From Paenirhizobium daejeonense (GTDB taxonomy: Bacteria > Pseudomonadota > Alphaproteobacteria > Rhizobiales > Rhizobiaceae): 64,000 nucleotides of DNA. Shown piece after piece: positions 52,435-61,345 of the stretch. The translations under genes were made by a program, and so were the position numbers. The stretch spans positions 48,418 through 112,417 of the forward strand of contig NZ_JACLAL010000012.1 of the NCBI RefSeq assembly GCF_014280875.1. Direction: 5' to 3'. The notes beneath the pieces were generated by a model, which saw only the letters and a list, made by a program, of their open reading frames with translations, searched no databases and had not been told where the DNA came from. The stretch's first letter is position 1. The number at the start of each line of letters is the position of its first letter.

Positions 52435-53279
52435 AGATCGCCCTCATCCAGATGAACTCCCAGCCGAACCGCGACCATAATCTGGCCGAAGTCGCGCGGC
52501 TCCTCAACCTCGCTGTGGCCTTCGGCAAGCCCGATCTCATCGTCCTGCCGGAACATTTCGACTGGACCGGTGGAACGCCAGCCGAGCGGCAGAAAGCCGC
52601 CGATCTCGTGCCGGGCGGTGCAGCCTACGAACTGGTGAGACGCTTCGCCGAAAGGCACCAGGTGTGGATCCATGCCGGAAGCCTGCTCGAACGAAACCTC
52701 AGTGACCCCAGGATATTCAACACCACGGTGGTGTTCGCGCCGAGCGGCCGTCAGGTTGGCCTCTACAGGAAGATCCATCTGTTCGACATCATTGCGCCCG
52801 ATGGCAAGCAGTATCTGGAGTCGGCAACGGTTGCACCCGGAGACAGCCTGCTCATTTATGAAGTTGGCGGTCTGCGGATCGCCTGCGCAATCTGCTACGA
52901 TCTTCGCTTCTCGCGGCTGTTCGATCGCCTCGCATCGCTCGGTGTCGATGTCTTCATCCTGCCCGCAGCCTTCACCCGGCAGACGGGAAAGGATCACTGG
53001 GAAGTGTTGTGTCGCGCCCGGGCGATCGAATTCCAAGCCTACTTCGTGGCATGCGGCCAATGCGGTTCCTATCCTGGGCCAGATGGCGAGGATCGTTTTG
53101 CCTTCGGGCAGTCGATGGTCTGCGATCCGTGGGGGCATGTGATTGCTCGTGCCGGAAATACGCCGGAGGTTCTGACCGCGGTTCTCGATCGCGAACGGAT
53201 ACGCCAGGTCAGGGAGGGGATTCCGATGGCAAGCCATCGTGTCAGACTGGACGGGATGGAGGTCGTCGAGGCACGATAA
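52431..53279 (+). CDS. Nitrilase-superfamily amidohydrolase
   Basis: 282 residues with the complete catalytic triad Glu41 (VLPEHFDW), Lys114 (YRKIHLFD) and Cys155 (AICYDLRF). The layout suits omega-amidase or N-carbamoyl-amine hydrolases more than true nitrilases. Coupled to the RraA-like gene, it probably removes an amide or carbamoyl nitrogen from a pathway intermediate. Last gene of the first block, followed by a convergent XRE gene. Confidence 0.9.
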   Translation: MKIALIQMNSQPNRDHNLAEVARLLNLAVAFGKPDLIVLPEHFDWTGGTPAERQKAADLVPGGAAYELVRRFAERHQVWIHAGSLLERNLSDPRIFNTTVVFAPSGRQVGLYRKIHLFDIIAPDGKQYLESATVAPGDSLLIYEVGGLRIACAICYDLRFSRLFDRLASLGVDVFILPAAFTRQTGKDHWEVLCRARAIEFQAYFVACGQCGSYPGPDGEDRFAFGQSMVCDPWGHVIARAGNTPEVLTAVLDRERIRQVREGIPMASHRVRLDGMEVVEAR

Positions 53280-53296
53280 GGCAGGCCGGCAGCCAT

Positions 53297-53554
53297 CTAA
53301 GGCGTATCGTCGGTCCTGAGCAGATCCATATGGCTGACGCCGAGGGCCTGTGCGAGCTCATAGAGCGTCACGATGGTTGGATTACGTCGTCCCCGCTCGA
53401 GATCGCTCAGATATTGCTGGCTAAATCCTGAACGCGCCCCGATCTCCTCCTGCGTCAGGCCCTTTTCCCGACGCAGGCGCGCAAAGTTCCGGCCAACCAA
53501 TTTGCGCATATCCATGCGCAACTGATGGCAGTCGATCGGAATGAAGTTTATCAA
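53297..53554 (-). CDS. XRE-family regulator (small)
   Basis: Up to 85 residues, mostly a Cro/C1 HTH: NFARLRREKGLTQEEIGARS, SQQYLSDLERGRRNPTIVTL and YELAQALGVSHMDLLR. The true start may be the ATG at 53515 or 53509, which removes a non-conserved N-terminus. Divergent from the XRE gene at 53666; the intervening 110 bases contain an AT-rich stretch around 53550-53570. Confidence 0.85.
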   Translation of the reverse strand: MINFIPIDCHQLRMDMRKLVGRNFARLRREKGLTQEEIGARSGFSQQYLSDLERGRRNPTIVTLYELAQALGVSHMDLLRTDDTP

Positions 53555-53665
53555 CTATAATATGTAAATGCGGGAGGGACGGTTCCCGGTCAGGCAGCCC
53601 TGTATCGGCAAGGCGCCTGTCCGGAGACCGGACCCTCGACGGTCGCTGCGAAGGCCCGAGGGAGC

Positions 53666-54055
53666 ATGCGGAAGATCACCGCCATCGACGTTGCCATTGG
53701 CATGAGAATACGGGAGAGGCGCCGATCGCTGCGCATGAGCCAGCGCGAGCTCGCACGAAGGATCGGGCTTTCCTATCAGCAGGTCCAGAAATACGAGGGG
53801 GCGAAGACGCGGGTGCCGCCTAAAAGCCTCGCGAGGATGGCAGGCGTGTTCGAGGTTAACGTGGACTGGTTTTTTGGAGGGCTGTCAGGACTGCTATCGA
53901 GGGGCGTGACCATGCCGGTCGATGGGAGGACCCTAGCAGGGTTTCTCGGCACCGCCGAAGGCCGTGAGCTCAACCTTGCCTTCAGTCGCATTACAGACCT
54001 CCGTGTCCGGCGTCATGTCATCGGCCTCGTCAGGGCGATCGCGGGCAAACAGTGA
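53666..54055 (+). CDS. XRE-family regulator with C-terminal extension
   Basis: 129 residues: HTH at about 10-65 (IGMRIRERRRSLRMSQRELA; IGLSYQQVQKYEGAKTRVPP), the pattern common in rhizobial transcriptional regulators, and a 60-residue C-terminal part (ELNLAFSRITDLRVRRHVIGLVRAIA) resembling the C-terminal helix of such regulators. It lies 155 bases before the OCD gene. Confidence 0.88.
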   Translation: MRKITAIDVAIGMRIRERRRSLRMSQRELARRIGLSYQQVQKYEGAKTRVPPKSLARMAGVFEVNVDWFFGGLSGLLSRGVTMPVDGRTLAGFLGTAEGRELNLAFSRITDLRVRRHVIGLVRAIAGKQ

Positions 54056-54210
54056 CCCTTGCGCAAGGGGGCGTGTGCTCGCAGCCTGCTCCGTTACCGT
54101 TTCTTTGCCGAAACTTCTCCAAGACTTCGCCCCTTCCTCCGACCTGACCGGCATAGGCTGGCGCTGTCGCAATTACCTGTTTCAGGGCTGGATATGGGAG
54201 GAGAAACCGC

Positions 54211-55314
54211 ATGGTCGTACCGGAACTGGAAAGAACGATCCCGCTCGAGGTGATTTCGGCTTCCGCACTGCGTGAGGCCGGCGCCGAACTCACCACGGGA
54301 GAAATGCTTGGCGCCCTCCAGTCGGCCTGGAAGGATATCCGTGCCGGTTGCGCATTGGGCGGAAAGGGCGTGCTGTCTCTTCCCGAAGACCTGTTCTGGA
54401 ATGCGTCCGGCTTCGGCGCCCTCAGGCAGGAGTTTTCCGCAGAGCGTCTCGGCTGGAAGCTCTCGGCCCTCTACAGTGTCGGCTCGCAGTATGCCGGTGT
54501 GAAGATTATCGGAGCGAATGCCTTCAATCGCCGCTTCGGCCTGCCGCGCTCGACCTCCACCTATATCCTGATGGACAGGCTGAGCCTGCGCCCGATCGCT
54601 ATTTTCGATGCGACGGCGATCTCGGCGGCCAGAACAGGATCCTACGCGGCGATCGTCCAGCAAGCTTTCCTCCCCGGCCCAGACCGGTTTTCCGTGTTCA
54701 TCTTCGGCGCGGGGCCTGTCGCCCGCAGCGTGATCGAGACCCTCGATCATGTCGCCGGTGGCCTGATCGAGCGGATATTCATCCGCAGCCGAACCGTCGA
54801 TACCTCGATCCGGCTGGTGCAGTCTCTGGAAGGTCAAGTTCGTGCTGAGCTTGTTGCGGTCGAAGACAATACCGAGCTTGCGGCCTGCGCATTCGTCGTC
54901 ACGGCCTCGAATGCGGCTGCCCCGGTGTTTCGGGATCAGGAGCTTCACCCGGCAGCTGTCACGCTTCATCTCGGAGGGGATGAGGTGCCGGAGCCCTATC
55001 TTCAGCGTGTGCTACGGAGCGGTACGCTCGTCTGCGACGATCTCAAGACGGTTGCGCGTCGAAACTCCCAGAGCCTTTCGCTCTATTTTTCCCGTCGGGG
55101 CCTGGCTCTCGATGCGATCGGTCCCTTGCTTGGCATTCGCGAGCTATCCGCAAGTGAGGATTGGAAGGCGATGCCGGGAGAACCCGTCTGTGTGACCTGC
55201 GTCGGCCTGCCCATGCTTGATCTCTATGCCGTCCAGGCGACCTATGAGAAATATCTCGGGCTGTGCGGCGAAAGCGACGAGGTGTTTCGAGGAGCCGGTG
55301 GGCCGGGCGACTAG
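54211..55314 (+). CDS. Ornithine cyclodeaminase/mu-crystallin family protein
   Basis: 367 residues. N-terminal substrate domain (MLGALQSAWKDIRAG; VGSQYAGVKIIGANAFNRRFGLPRS) and a Rossmann domain with VFIFGAGPVARSVIETLDH near 165-183. The family includes ornithine cyclodeaminase, alanine dehydrogenase and ketimine reductases, all acting at C-N bonds with NAD(P). Substrate unassigned. ATG 54211 follows GGGAGGAGAAACCGC. Ten bases before the MmgE/PrpD gene. Confidence 0.85.
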   Translation: MVVPELERTIPLEVISASALREAGAELTTGEMLGALQSAWKDIRAGCALGGKGVLSLPEDLFWNASGFGALRQEFSAERLGWKLSALYSVGSQYAGVKIIGANAFNRRFGLPRSTSTYILMDRLSLRPIAIFDATAISAARTGSYAAIVQQAFLPGPDRFSVFIFGAGPVARSVIETLDHVAGGLIERIFIRSRTVDTSIRLVQSLEGQVRAELVAVEDNTELAACAFVVTASNAAAPVFRDQELHPAAVTLHLGGDEVPEPYLQRVLRSGTLVCDDLKTVARRNSQSLSLYFSRRGLALDAIGPLLGIRELSASEDWKAMPGEPVCVTCVGLPMLDLYAVQATYEKYLGLCGESDEVFRGAGGPGD

Positions 55315-55324
55315 GGAGGCGGCT

Positions 55325-56692
55325 TTGGTCCATCTGACGCGAGTGCTTGCCGACTACACGCATGGGCTTTCCTTGGATGCCCTGCCCTTGAGGACCAGGG
55401 AGATGGTCTCTTCCTGCATTGTTGATCTCCTAGGCGCAACAATCGCCGGGCACGGTCAGCCAGGCCCAGTCGCCATTCGCGCATCGGCCGGGAATACATT
55501 TGGTTCGGGATCGGCCTCCATCTGGATGACCGGACGGACGGCGAGCCTGCTAGCTGCGGTTTTCGCCAACAGTGCGGCGGCAAGCGCGCTCGACCTTGAT
55601 GACGGCAACCGCGCGGCAAGGGGGCATCCCGGTGCTGCAATTATCCCGGCGGTCCTGACGGCGGCGGACGTGTCGGGCAGGACAGCTACACGTGACGTCG
55701 TGCCGGCGATCGTGGCAGGCTATGAGATCGGTGTCCGCATTGCCGCTGCACAGAACCCCGAAGGGATCGCGACGCGCCAGACCGGCAGATGGGCATCCTT
55801 CGCCACGGTTGCAGCCCTTGGGCGCCTCTATCGCGTCGTGCCGGATAAGGTCGCCCAGGGACTGGCGATCGCCGGCGTTCTTGCGCCCAACCAGCAGGCC
55901 AACGGCAGTTCGGGATATTCACGGATGACCGGCAATGACGTGAAGGAAGGCATTGCCTGGAGTGCGGCACTCGGTGTTCAGGCCCTATTCCTGGCGATGG
56001 AGGGTTTTACCGGTCCCTTGGATCTTCTCGACCATTCCGGTTACTACGATGATGAGAGCATCCGGTCCGGTCTCGGCCAGCGTTTCAAGATCGAGGACAC
56101 CTATTTCAAGCCCTGGTCCTGCTGCCGCTACATTCACCCGGCTCTCGACGCGCTGGACGACGTCATGCAGCAATATCGGCCGGCATCCGAACGGATAGCC
56201 GCAATCGATGTCGCGACCTTTTCCTGGGCGCTCAGGCTCGACAACGACTGCGAGCCGGAAACTCTCGTCTCCCTCCAGTACAGCCTGCCATATTGCCTTG
56301 CCGCCGCCGTGATCGAAGGCAGTCAGTCGCTCGCGCCGGCAACCGCCGGCCTGCTCGGCCGCAACGACATCGCGGACCTAGCCCGAAAAGTGAGCCTGAC
56401 CGTTGACCGGGAGGCCGAGCGGGACTTTCCCGCCCGCACAAGAGCAGGGGTGGCGGTCGTCATGGTCGATGGCTCGCGCTTCGAAACAGGTCTTGTCGAC
56501 CCGCTCGGAGATCCCGCGCGACCGATGTCTAAGGAAGGGATCACGGAGAAGTTCCGCTTCGTTACTCGCCATGTCATCGGGCCGCAAAAGCAGCAGGCTC
56601 TGATCGACGGTGTCAAGCGCGTTGGCGATGGAGACGCGGGGGAACTCCTCGATGCGTTGAGGGATCGCCTGCTCTTTCGTGATTACACCTGA
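55325..56692 (+). CDS. MmgE/PrpD-family protein
   Basis: About 455 residues, the family's usual size. Conserved parts include SALDLDDGNRAARGHPGAAIIPA (split here at about 60-82), the central GVLAPNQQANGSSGYSRMTG and KPWSCCRYIHPALDALDDV. The family contains 2-methylcitrate dehydratase, cis-aconitate decarboxylase and iminodisuccinate epimerase. I prefer TTG 55325: GGAGG lies five bases upstream and directly after the OCD stop. An in-frame ATG at 55217 would lie inside the OCD gene. Confidence 0.85.
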   Translation: MVHLTRVLADYTHGLSLDALPLRTREMVSSCIVDLLGATIAGHGQPGPVAIRASAGNTFGSGSASIWMTGRTASLLAAVFANSAAASALDLDDGNRAARGHPGAAIIPAVLTAADVSGRTATRDVVPAIVAGYEIGVRIAAAQNPEGIATRQTGRWASFATVAALGRLYRVVPDKVAQGLAIAGVLAPNQQANGSSGYSRMTGNDVKEGIAWSAALGVQALFLAMEGFTGPLDLLDHSGYYDDESIRSGLGQRFKIEDTYFKPWSCCRYIHPALDALDDVMQQYRPASERIAAIDVATFSWALRLDNDCEPETLVSLQYSLPYCLAAAVIEGSQSLAPATAGLLGRNDIADLARKVSLTVDREAERDFPARTRAGVAVVMVDGSRFETGLVDPLGDPARPMSKEGITEKFRFVTRHVIGPQKQQALIDGVKRVGDGDAGELLDALRDRLLFRDYT

Positions 56693-56761
56693 CGAGCCTG
56701 AATACCCCCGATGTTTTTGATCGGGAATGACCGGAACTCCCGGCGATCTCGATCGGCCGTT

Positions 56762-58123
56762 CTATGGACCCAATAGCATGCCATTCTTCACCACGACACG
56801 TCCTGCGATCAGGACATGGCGCACGCGGGCGAGATTGTGGCTCTCGCAGACCACGATGTCAGCCCGCTTGCCCTTTGCCAGAATACCCCGGTCTCCGGCA
56901 ACTTCCGGGATCGATCTCGCGACATTGCCGGTGGCAAGTGCAATTGCCGCGGGCAGCGGCAGTTGTCCCTTGTGCACGATGCGCTGGATGGCTGAGAGAA
57001 TGCTGTCCCAGTCTCCGCCCGCGAAGTCCGTCGACAGGGTATCGACCAGTCCGGCCTCTATCAGCGCGTCCAGATTGCTGGCGTCGTTTCGCCAGCGGGT
57101 TGAGATGCAGTCGAGTGTCGAGGCGTCGATGACAACGCCTGCGTCGCGAAGCAGCCTCGCATAATGAACTGCCTCTTCCGGCAGGAAGGATGGATGATTG
57201 GAATGCCCCGCAATCATGCGTGCCGCGGGATGGCGCCGGGCAAGCGCAAGCAGTGTTGGTGCCGTCGGCACCGCATTGTGAAAAATCGCCGGCAGCCGCA
57301 GCCGGGCCGAATGCTTCGCCACCTCGCGCAATCCCTGAAGGGCAAGTTCTACCGGCGGCATGACCGTTTCCCGGACAAGATCTCGAAGCCGGATCGCGGT
57401 GAGGTGGTCCCCGAGCGCAAGCTCACTCAACAACAGTTCAAGGCCGGCGTCATCTGCGCAACCGACACCGTCGAGATGGCGGCCGAGCACGGCCTCCTTC
57501 AGACGCCGGGCTGCAGTCGGATGGACCTCCTGGCCTGTCGCAGCACGGATCGCGTCTGGAATGAAACGATAGTCCTGGGCGCCACCGCCGAGCGTCTGGC
57601 CCCCACCGGCTTCGCCGAGGATCCTGACCCTGGCGGCGATGAGATCATCGATGCGCGCCGTCCGGTGACGTCTTCCCAGCCCCTTGCCGTCCACTGCCAG
57701 GGCTGCCTCGATGTTAGCCGGAGTGTGCGCGGTTGCGATGATGACCTGAAGCGGATGAGCATCGCCCGCCGGATTAATCTCGTCGGGAAGTGCCAGACCG
57801 CAGACATTGACGAGGCTTGTCGTCCCTGAGAGCAGATGCCTGTTTTTCTGGTAAGTCACTTCCTCAGGGACAAACGGGCGGGAGCCGCTCGGCATCGACG
57901 GGCCATAGGTGCAGCCGTGGGCATGGGCATTGATGATTCCGGGAATGATGGTGCAGCCGTTGGCATCGATGATCAATTCGTCATGTGCCGGAGTGCTGTC
58001 GCCTTCCCGCGCCTCGGTGACGACCCCCTCGCGGATGCGGATAATGCCGCGTTCGAAGATGGTCGTGCCGTCTCCGGTGACAACGGTCGCGTTGACGAGA
58101 AGCGTTGGCTGACCCTGTCTCAT
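56762..58123 (-). CDS. Metal-dependent amidohydrolase
   Basis: 453 residues of the imidazolonepropionase/cytosine-deaminase-like amidohydrolase superfamily. N-terminal beta segment, then metal ligands His67 and His69 (IINAHAHG), later HN in PAIFHNAVP, AGHSNHPSF, and the catalytic Asp in LSTDFAGGDWDS. The C-terminal ADIVVCESHNLARVRHVLIAGRVV is the usual strand. It hydrolyses a C-N bond, probably in the same pathway. Overlaps its upstream regulator gene by four bases; convergent with MmgE/PrpD. Confidence 0.9.
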   Translation of the reverse strand: MRQGQPTLLVNATVVTGDGTTIFERGIIRIREGVVTEAREGDSTPAHDELIIDANGCTIIPGIINAHAHGCTYGPSMPSGSRPFVPEEVTYQKNRHLLSGTTSLVNVCGLALPDEINPAGDAHPLQVIIATAHTPANIEAALAVDGKGLGRRHRTARIDDLIAARVRILGEAGGGQTLGGGAQDYRFIPDAIRAATGQEVHPTAARRLKEAVLGRHLDGVGCADDAGLELLLSELALGDHLTAIRLRDLVRETVMPPVELALQGLREVAKHSARLRLPAIFHNAVPTAPTLLALARRHPAARMIAGHSNHPSFLPEEAVHYARLLRDAGVVIDASTLDCISTRWRNDASNLDALIEAGLVDTLSTDFAGGDWDSILSAIQRIVHKGQLPLPAAIALATGNVARSIPEVAGDRGILAKGKRADIVVCESHNLARVRHVLIAGRVVVKNGMLLGP

Positions 58124-58836
58124 CGCGTCGAGCTCCCCGCCTTGTCGGGATCTTCCGTCGCCGTATCATCGAGCGCATAACCGACGCCGCGAACGGTCCT
58201 GATGAGATCGGGTTCTCCGTCTCGGGTCAGGACACGGCGCAATCGCCCCATGTGGACATTGACCGTGCGGTCTTCGACATGGATGCCGGCGGGCCAGGCT
58301 CCACCGATCAGCTCCCGGCGGCAGTAGACGCGGGTTGGCTCGCCCATCAGCAGACGGAGAAGCTGGAACTCGATGACCGTCAGTTGGATTTTCCTGCCCG
58401 ATCGCCAAACCCGACGGCTGACTGCGTCCATTTCCAGATCGCTGTAGAAGACGCGTCGGCTTGCCGCGTCGCGGTTCGTTCTTTCAGCCCCCATCCGTCG
58501 CAAGGTGTCGAGGATCTGTCCTGGGTCCACGGGACGCTCGAGCAACATGCCAGTCGCCGCTCCAGGAATGTTCGTGCATGTGGAGCCGGCCCCGGGCTCA
58601 ATCAGTTCGATCACCCCGGGCTTCGGGTGGGGGACTCCACGGATTGCTTCGTAGAATTGCCGAGTTGCCAGCCTGCTGTCGATCAGGATTGCGAGAACGT
58701 TGCCCCTGCCGATCATGCTGATGGCTTCCGCGGCTTTTTGAGCCAAATCGGTGGCGAACCCGTCCTGCTCGATCACGTGGCGAATGAGGGGTGCCAGTTC
58801 CTTGTCGCTCGAACTGATGATGACCAGGGGTTTCAT
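58120..58836 (-). CDS. OmpR-type regulator with degenerate receiver
   Basis: 238 residues. The C-terminal OmpR/PhoB winged helix is intact (IQLTVIEFQLLRLLMGEPTRVYCRRELI, at about 150-177; VHMGRLRRVLTRDGEPDLIRTVRGVGYAL). The receiver keeps an Asp in ILIDSRL, but the acidic pair is weak (SSSD) and the invariant Lys is replaced (LERPVDP). No sensor kinase is adjacent. It probably works without phosphorylation, controlling the coupled amidohydrolase. Confidence 0.85.
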   Translation of the reverse strand: MKPLVIISSSDKELAPLIRHVIEQDGFATDLAQKAAEAISMIGRGNVLAILIDSRLATRQFYEAIRGVPHPKPGVIELIEPGAGSTCTNIPGAATGMLLERPVDPGQILDTLRRMGAERTNRDAASRRVFYSDLEMDAVSRRVWRSGRKIQLTVIEFQLLRLLMGEPTRVYCRRELIGGAWPAGIHVEDRTVNVHMGRLRRVLTRDGEPDLIRTVRGVGYALDDTATEDPDKAGSSTR

Positions 58837-59502
58837 TGGCGTTCAACCCGAGAATGATACGAACTCAAACGGAAGAGCCAGATAGGATTTCCGGATTTGA
58901 TCGCCGGAAGCATCCCACGGAGATCCCCTCCGATCAAACTTTCCCAGCAAAATCAATATTAAGAATTATTGTGATCGTGGCTTTACGGTTCTTCGGCGTG
59001 TGGTGTTCAAAACCCAACGGAGTATTTAAGGCGAGCATTCGGGCTTTGAACCCGTCCTTTCCGATCTGGTGTTGGTTGGTCCGAACGGCGCCAATTCCTC
59101 CAGGATGGACGGCTGGGAAAGAAATAAGCCGAGGCAAACAGTTGCATCAAAACCGAGATGACACTGGTACATCCACAGCCATCGTCGCTTGTCCAGGAAT
59201 TCGTTCGTTGCCAGAGTGATGGGCGACAGTTTTTGCAAAGGGTCACCATGTCATCGTGTTCTGTTTGAAGCATTTCCCTGAACAGGCTTGATGCTTTCCG
59301 CGCGCTGCCTTAACCGATCGGAGCCCTTACTATTATGCCGGCCGATCTTGATTTGCACCGGCCGCGTGACCGTCGACCGGACATGGCTGTAATTTTTCTA
59401 GAGCGACCAATCGAACTCTCTGAGCGGTTTGCAGTGAATGAAAAATCGCTGTCATGGAGCAGGAATAGATCAGCCTGAATATCCGCTCACGTGAATGACG
59501 TA
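58837..59502. other. Large intergenic region
   Basis: 666 bases between the leftward regulator and the end of the TacT gene. An AT-rich patch near 58945-58975 could be the regulator's promoter. I see no ORF, RNA or repeat I can support. Confidence 0.35.
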
Positions 59503-60027
59503 TTACAGCGTGTGTCCAGCGGCTTTCAGCGCTTCCGGAATGGTCGCCAGCGGTATCACCAGAGAAAGCGGGGAATCGACAAGCCGTATCGCACCATAGG
59601 TCCGATACCATTCTGCTACCCTGTCATTCTTAGCATCGATAGCCAACACAACGCCGCCGACTTCCGATGCTGCCCGCAAGCAACGCTTGCCTGCCGCCAG
59701 CATGAGTTGACCGCCCATGCCTTTTCCTTGTTGGGGTCGATCGACGCCAAGGCGAGTCAGCCGGAAGCCCGGCACTTCATGCTGCCCAAGCCCCTTACGT
59801 ACAGCAACCGGCACCTTGCCGGGATCAATTGACGGTGGGGTCAGGCTGCAAAAGCCCAAGATTTGCTTGCTGGCGTCATCACGGACAGCAAGAAAGGTCT
59901 TTGATCCGCCATGATCGTGGCTCTGTGGGGCGTATTTCTGCAGAAAGTGGTTCAGTTCAGGGTCGCCGCAATCGAAATTCTTGCGATCGTGATGCTTGCC
60001 GATCGCCTCTTCATGCCAGGCCGTCAT
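59503..60027 (-). CDS. tacT: TacT-type GNAT acetyltransferase toxin
   Basis: 174 residues, the standard length of GNAT toxins. FDCGDPELNHFLQKYA near the N-terminus, acetyl-CoA loop GVDRPQQGKGMGGQLM (about 94-109) and the conserved Tyr in AEWYRTYGAI match TacT/AtaT/ItaT toxins. These acetylate aminoacyl-tRNA and stop translation. Overlaps the antitoxin gene by four bases. Expected to help maintain this DNA. Confidence 0.92.
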   Translation of the reverse strand: MTAWHEEAIGKHHDRKNFDCGDPELNHFLQKYAPQSHDHGGSKTFLAVRDDASKQILGFCSLTPPSIDPGKVPVAVRKGLGQHEVPGFRLTRLGVDRPQQGKGMGGQLMLAAGKRCLRAASEVGGVVLAIDAKNDRVAEWYRTYGAIRLVDSPLSLVIPLATIPEALKAAGHTL

Positions 60028-60302
60028 ATCGACTTGGGCAGAGAACGTGCGGCAGCTCGCAATTGTTCATTGGGTGCTGGCGGATTTTCCAGTAAATCGA
60101 GAATGCGCAAGAAATCCCGCTCAGAGACTTTGATCGATTCAGCCTGCTCGATCACGGCATCCGCTTCACGCAGTGCGGACTGTGTGACGAAATTGGTCAG
60201 GTCGATATTGCGAAGCGCAGCGGCGCGGACCAGCTTAGCCTTAGCTGCGGCAGGAATTCTTAAACTCACAAGCTCGTTATTTTCATTTGCTATGCTCGGC
60301 AT
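60024..60302 (-). CDS. tacA: TacA-type DUF1778 antitoxin
   Basis: 92 residues with a ribbon-helix-helix N-terminus (LVSLRIPAAAKAKLVRAAAL; NIDLTNFVTQSALREADAVI) and a C-terminal toxin-neutralising segment (LRILDLLENPPAPNEQLR). It binds TacT and represses the operon. GGAGG precedes the ATG at 60302. Confidence 0.92.
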   Translation of the reverse strand: MPSIANENNELVSLRIPAAAKAKLVRAAALRNIDLTNFVTQSALREADAVIEQAESIKVSERDFLRILDLLENPPAPNEQLRAAARSLPKSI

Positions 60303-60317
60303 TCCAGCCTCCTTCTA

Positions 60318-60327
60318 TTATTAATAA
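60318..60327. promoter_or_regulatory. Candidate TacA operator
   Basis: Perfect 10-bp palindrome TTATTAATAA, 15 bases upstream of the antitoxin start in an AT-rich promoter stretch. Ribbon-helix-helix antitoxins typically autoregulate from such sites. Confidence 0.5.
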
Positions 60328-60569
60328 CGAATGCAGTCTTGCACTGATTGTCAATTTTTGTGCGCCTTCGAGGCGTACAATCCGAAGCGTTGTCATCGTG
60401 ACGGTAGAATTTGCGCCGGGGCAAGGTAGAGAGATCAACGGACAGGCGTCCCAGTCCACCGACAGTCCACCACCCCCATATCGCCTAGGTGCCGCTTTCA
60501 GCGAAATATTATCAACCGCGCCACCGTCACCGACGATTTCTCTTTATCGAGGAGCTGGAGGCAGATTCC

Positions 60570-61150
60570 TTCGCCGCGCTGCGTTAGACGTTTGTTTTTA
60601 TACCGCCTCGGGGGATGCCGGTATTGCTCCGATCCGAAGTCCCCCTCTCGATGTGGTGCTCGGAATTTAGCTGCGTAGCGCGTCTTGTCGTGCATGAGGC
60701 GCCTGAAGCGATGAAGACCATAAAAAAGGCCCTCGGCGACAAGGTCGTGCAAGACGCGCAGCGCGCCGTAGGAGCAATCGCTCTCCTTGAATGCATCCTT
60801 GATGATCTTGCCGAGCAAAACCTCCGCTACCGGGTGTGTCGGCTTGGAAAAAGCTGCAGCCAAGCATGAAAGCGTGGAACGCGACGAACCCGGGGCTTCG
60901 TAGAACTACGCCACCATTTGCCCGGCAGTCATTGCGAAGCAATGACAAGAGGGGCCGGGTCGCACGGGGTTTGCAATGAACGCAAACTTCATTTCACGCT
61001 CTTCGCAATATAGGCAGCGGCCTTTCTCAGGATTTCAGGTTCCGGCTTCATCTGGCCGCGCGTCACTGACACCGCGCTCTCGCCCGGCTTCACCGCCTCT
61101 AGCTTGTACTCGCGGCCAAATTTCCTTCGTTTTGATACATGCACTCCCGT
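60570..61150 (-). pseudogene. Degraded IS3-family element
   Basis: Read on the minus strand: an orfA start (SKRRKFGREYKLEAVK, from about 61138) runs, after an internal deletion, into an orfA end (EILRKAAAYIAKSVK, stop at 60989). It is followed by an orfB start (MKFAFIA at about 60992) and then frameshifted orfB remains, clearest at AFKESDCSYGALRVLHDLVAEG and GLHRFRRLMHDKTRYAAKFR (about 60660-60790). The pieces match IS3-family transposases, but several frameshifts, a stop and deletions make it inactive. No terminal repeats were identified. Confidence 0.75.
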
Positions 61151-61345
61151 TTCATTGTCCCCTGATTCAGTCTCCACGAAACCCGCAACAGGCATTGCGT
61201 CAGTCGTTTTTTACATCGAAGTCGGCAGGTTCACGAAAACCCCGGCAGTTTTGCCAGTTGTCAGAGGCGTCGGAAGTTGCCCTACTCAGTCTTGGGATAC
61301 GCACCCACGGTGCTGCAAGGCAGGCCGGTAATCGAAGACTGCCGG

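Noticed and set aside
58836..59219. A 127-codon plus-strand frame in the large intergenic region
   Set aside because: It begins on the antisense of the regulator start and has no recognisable domain or ribosome-binding site.
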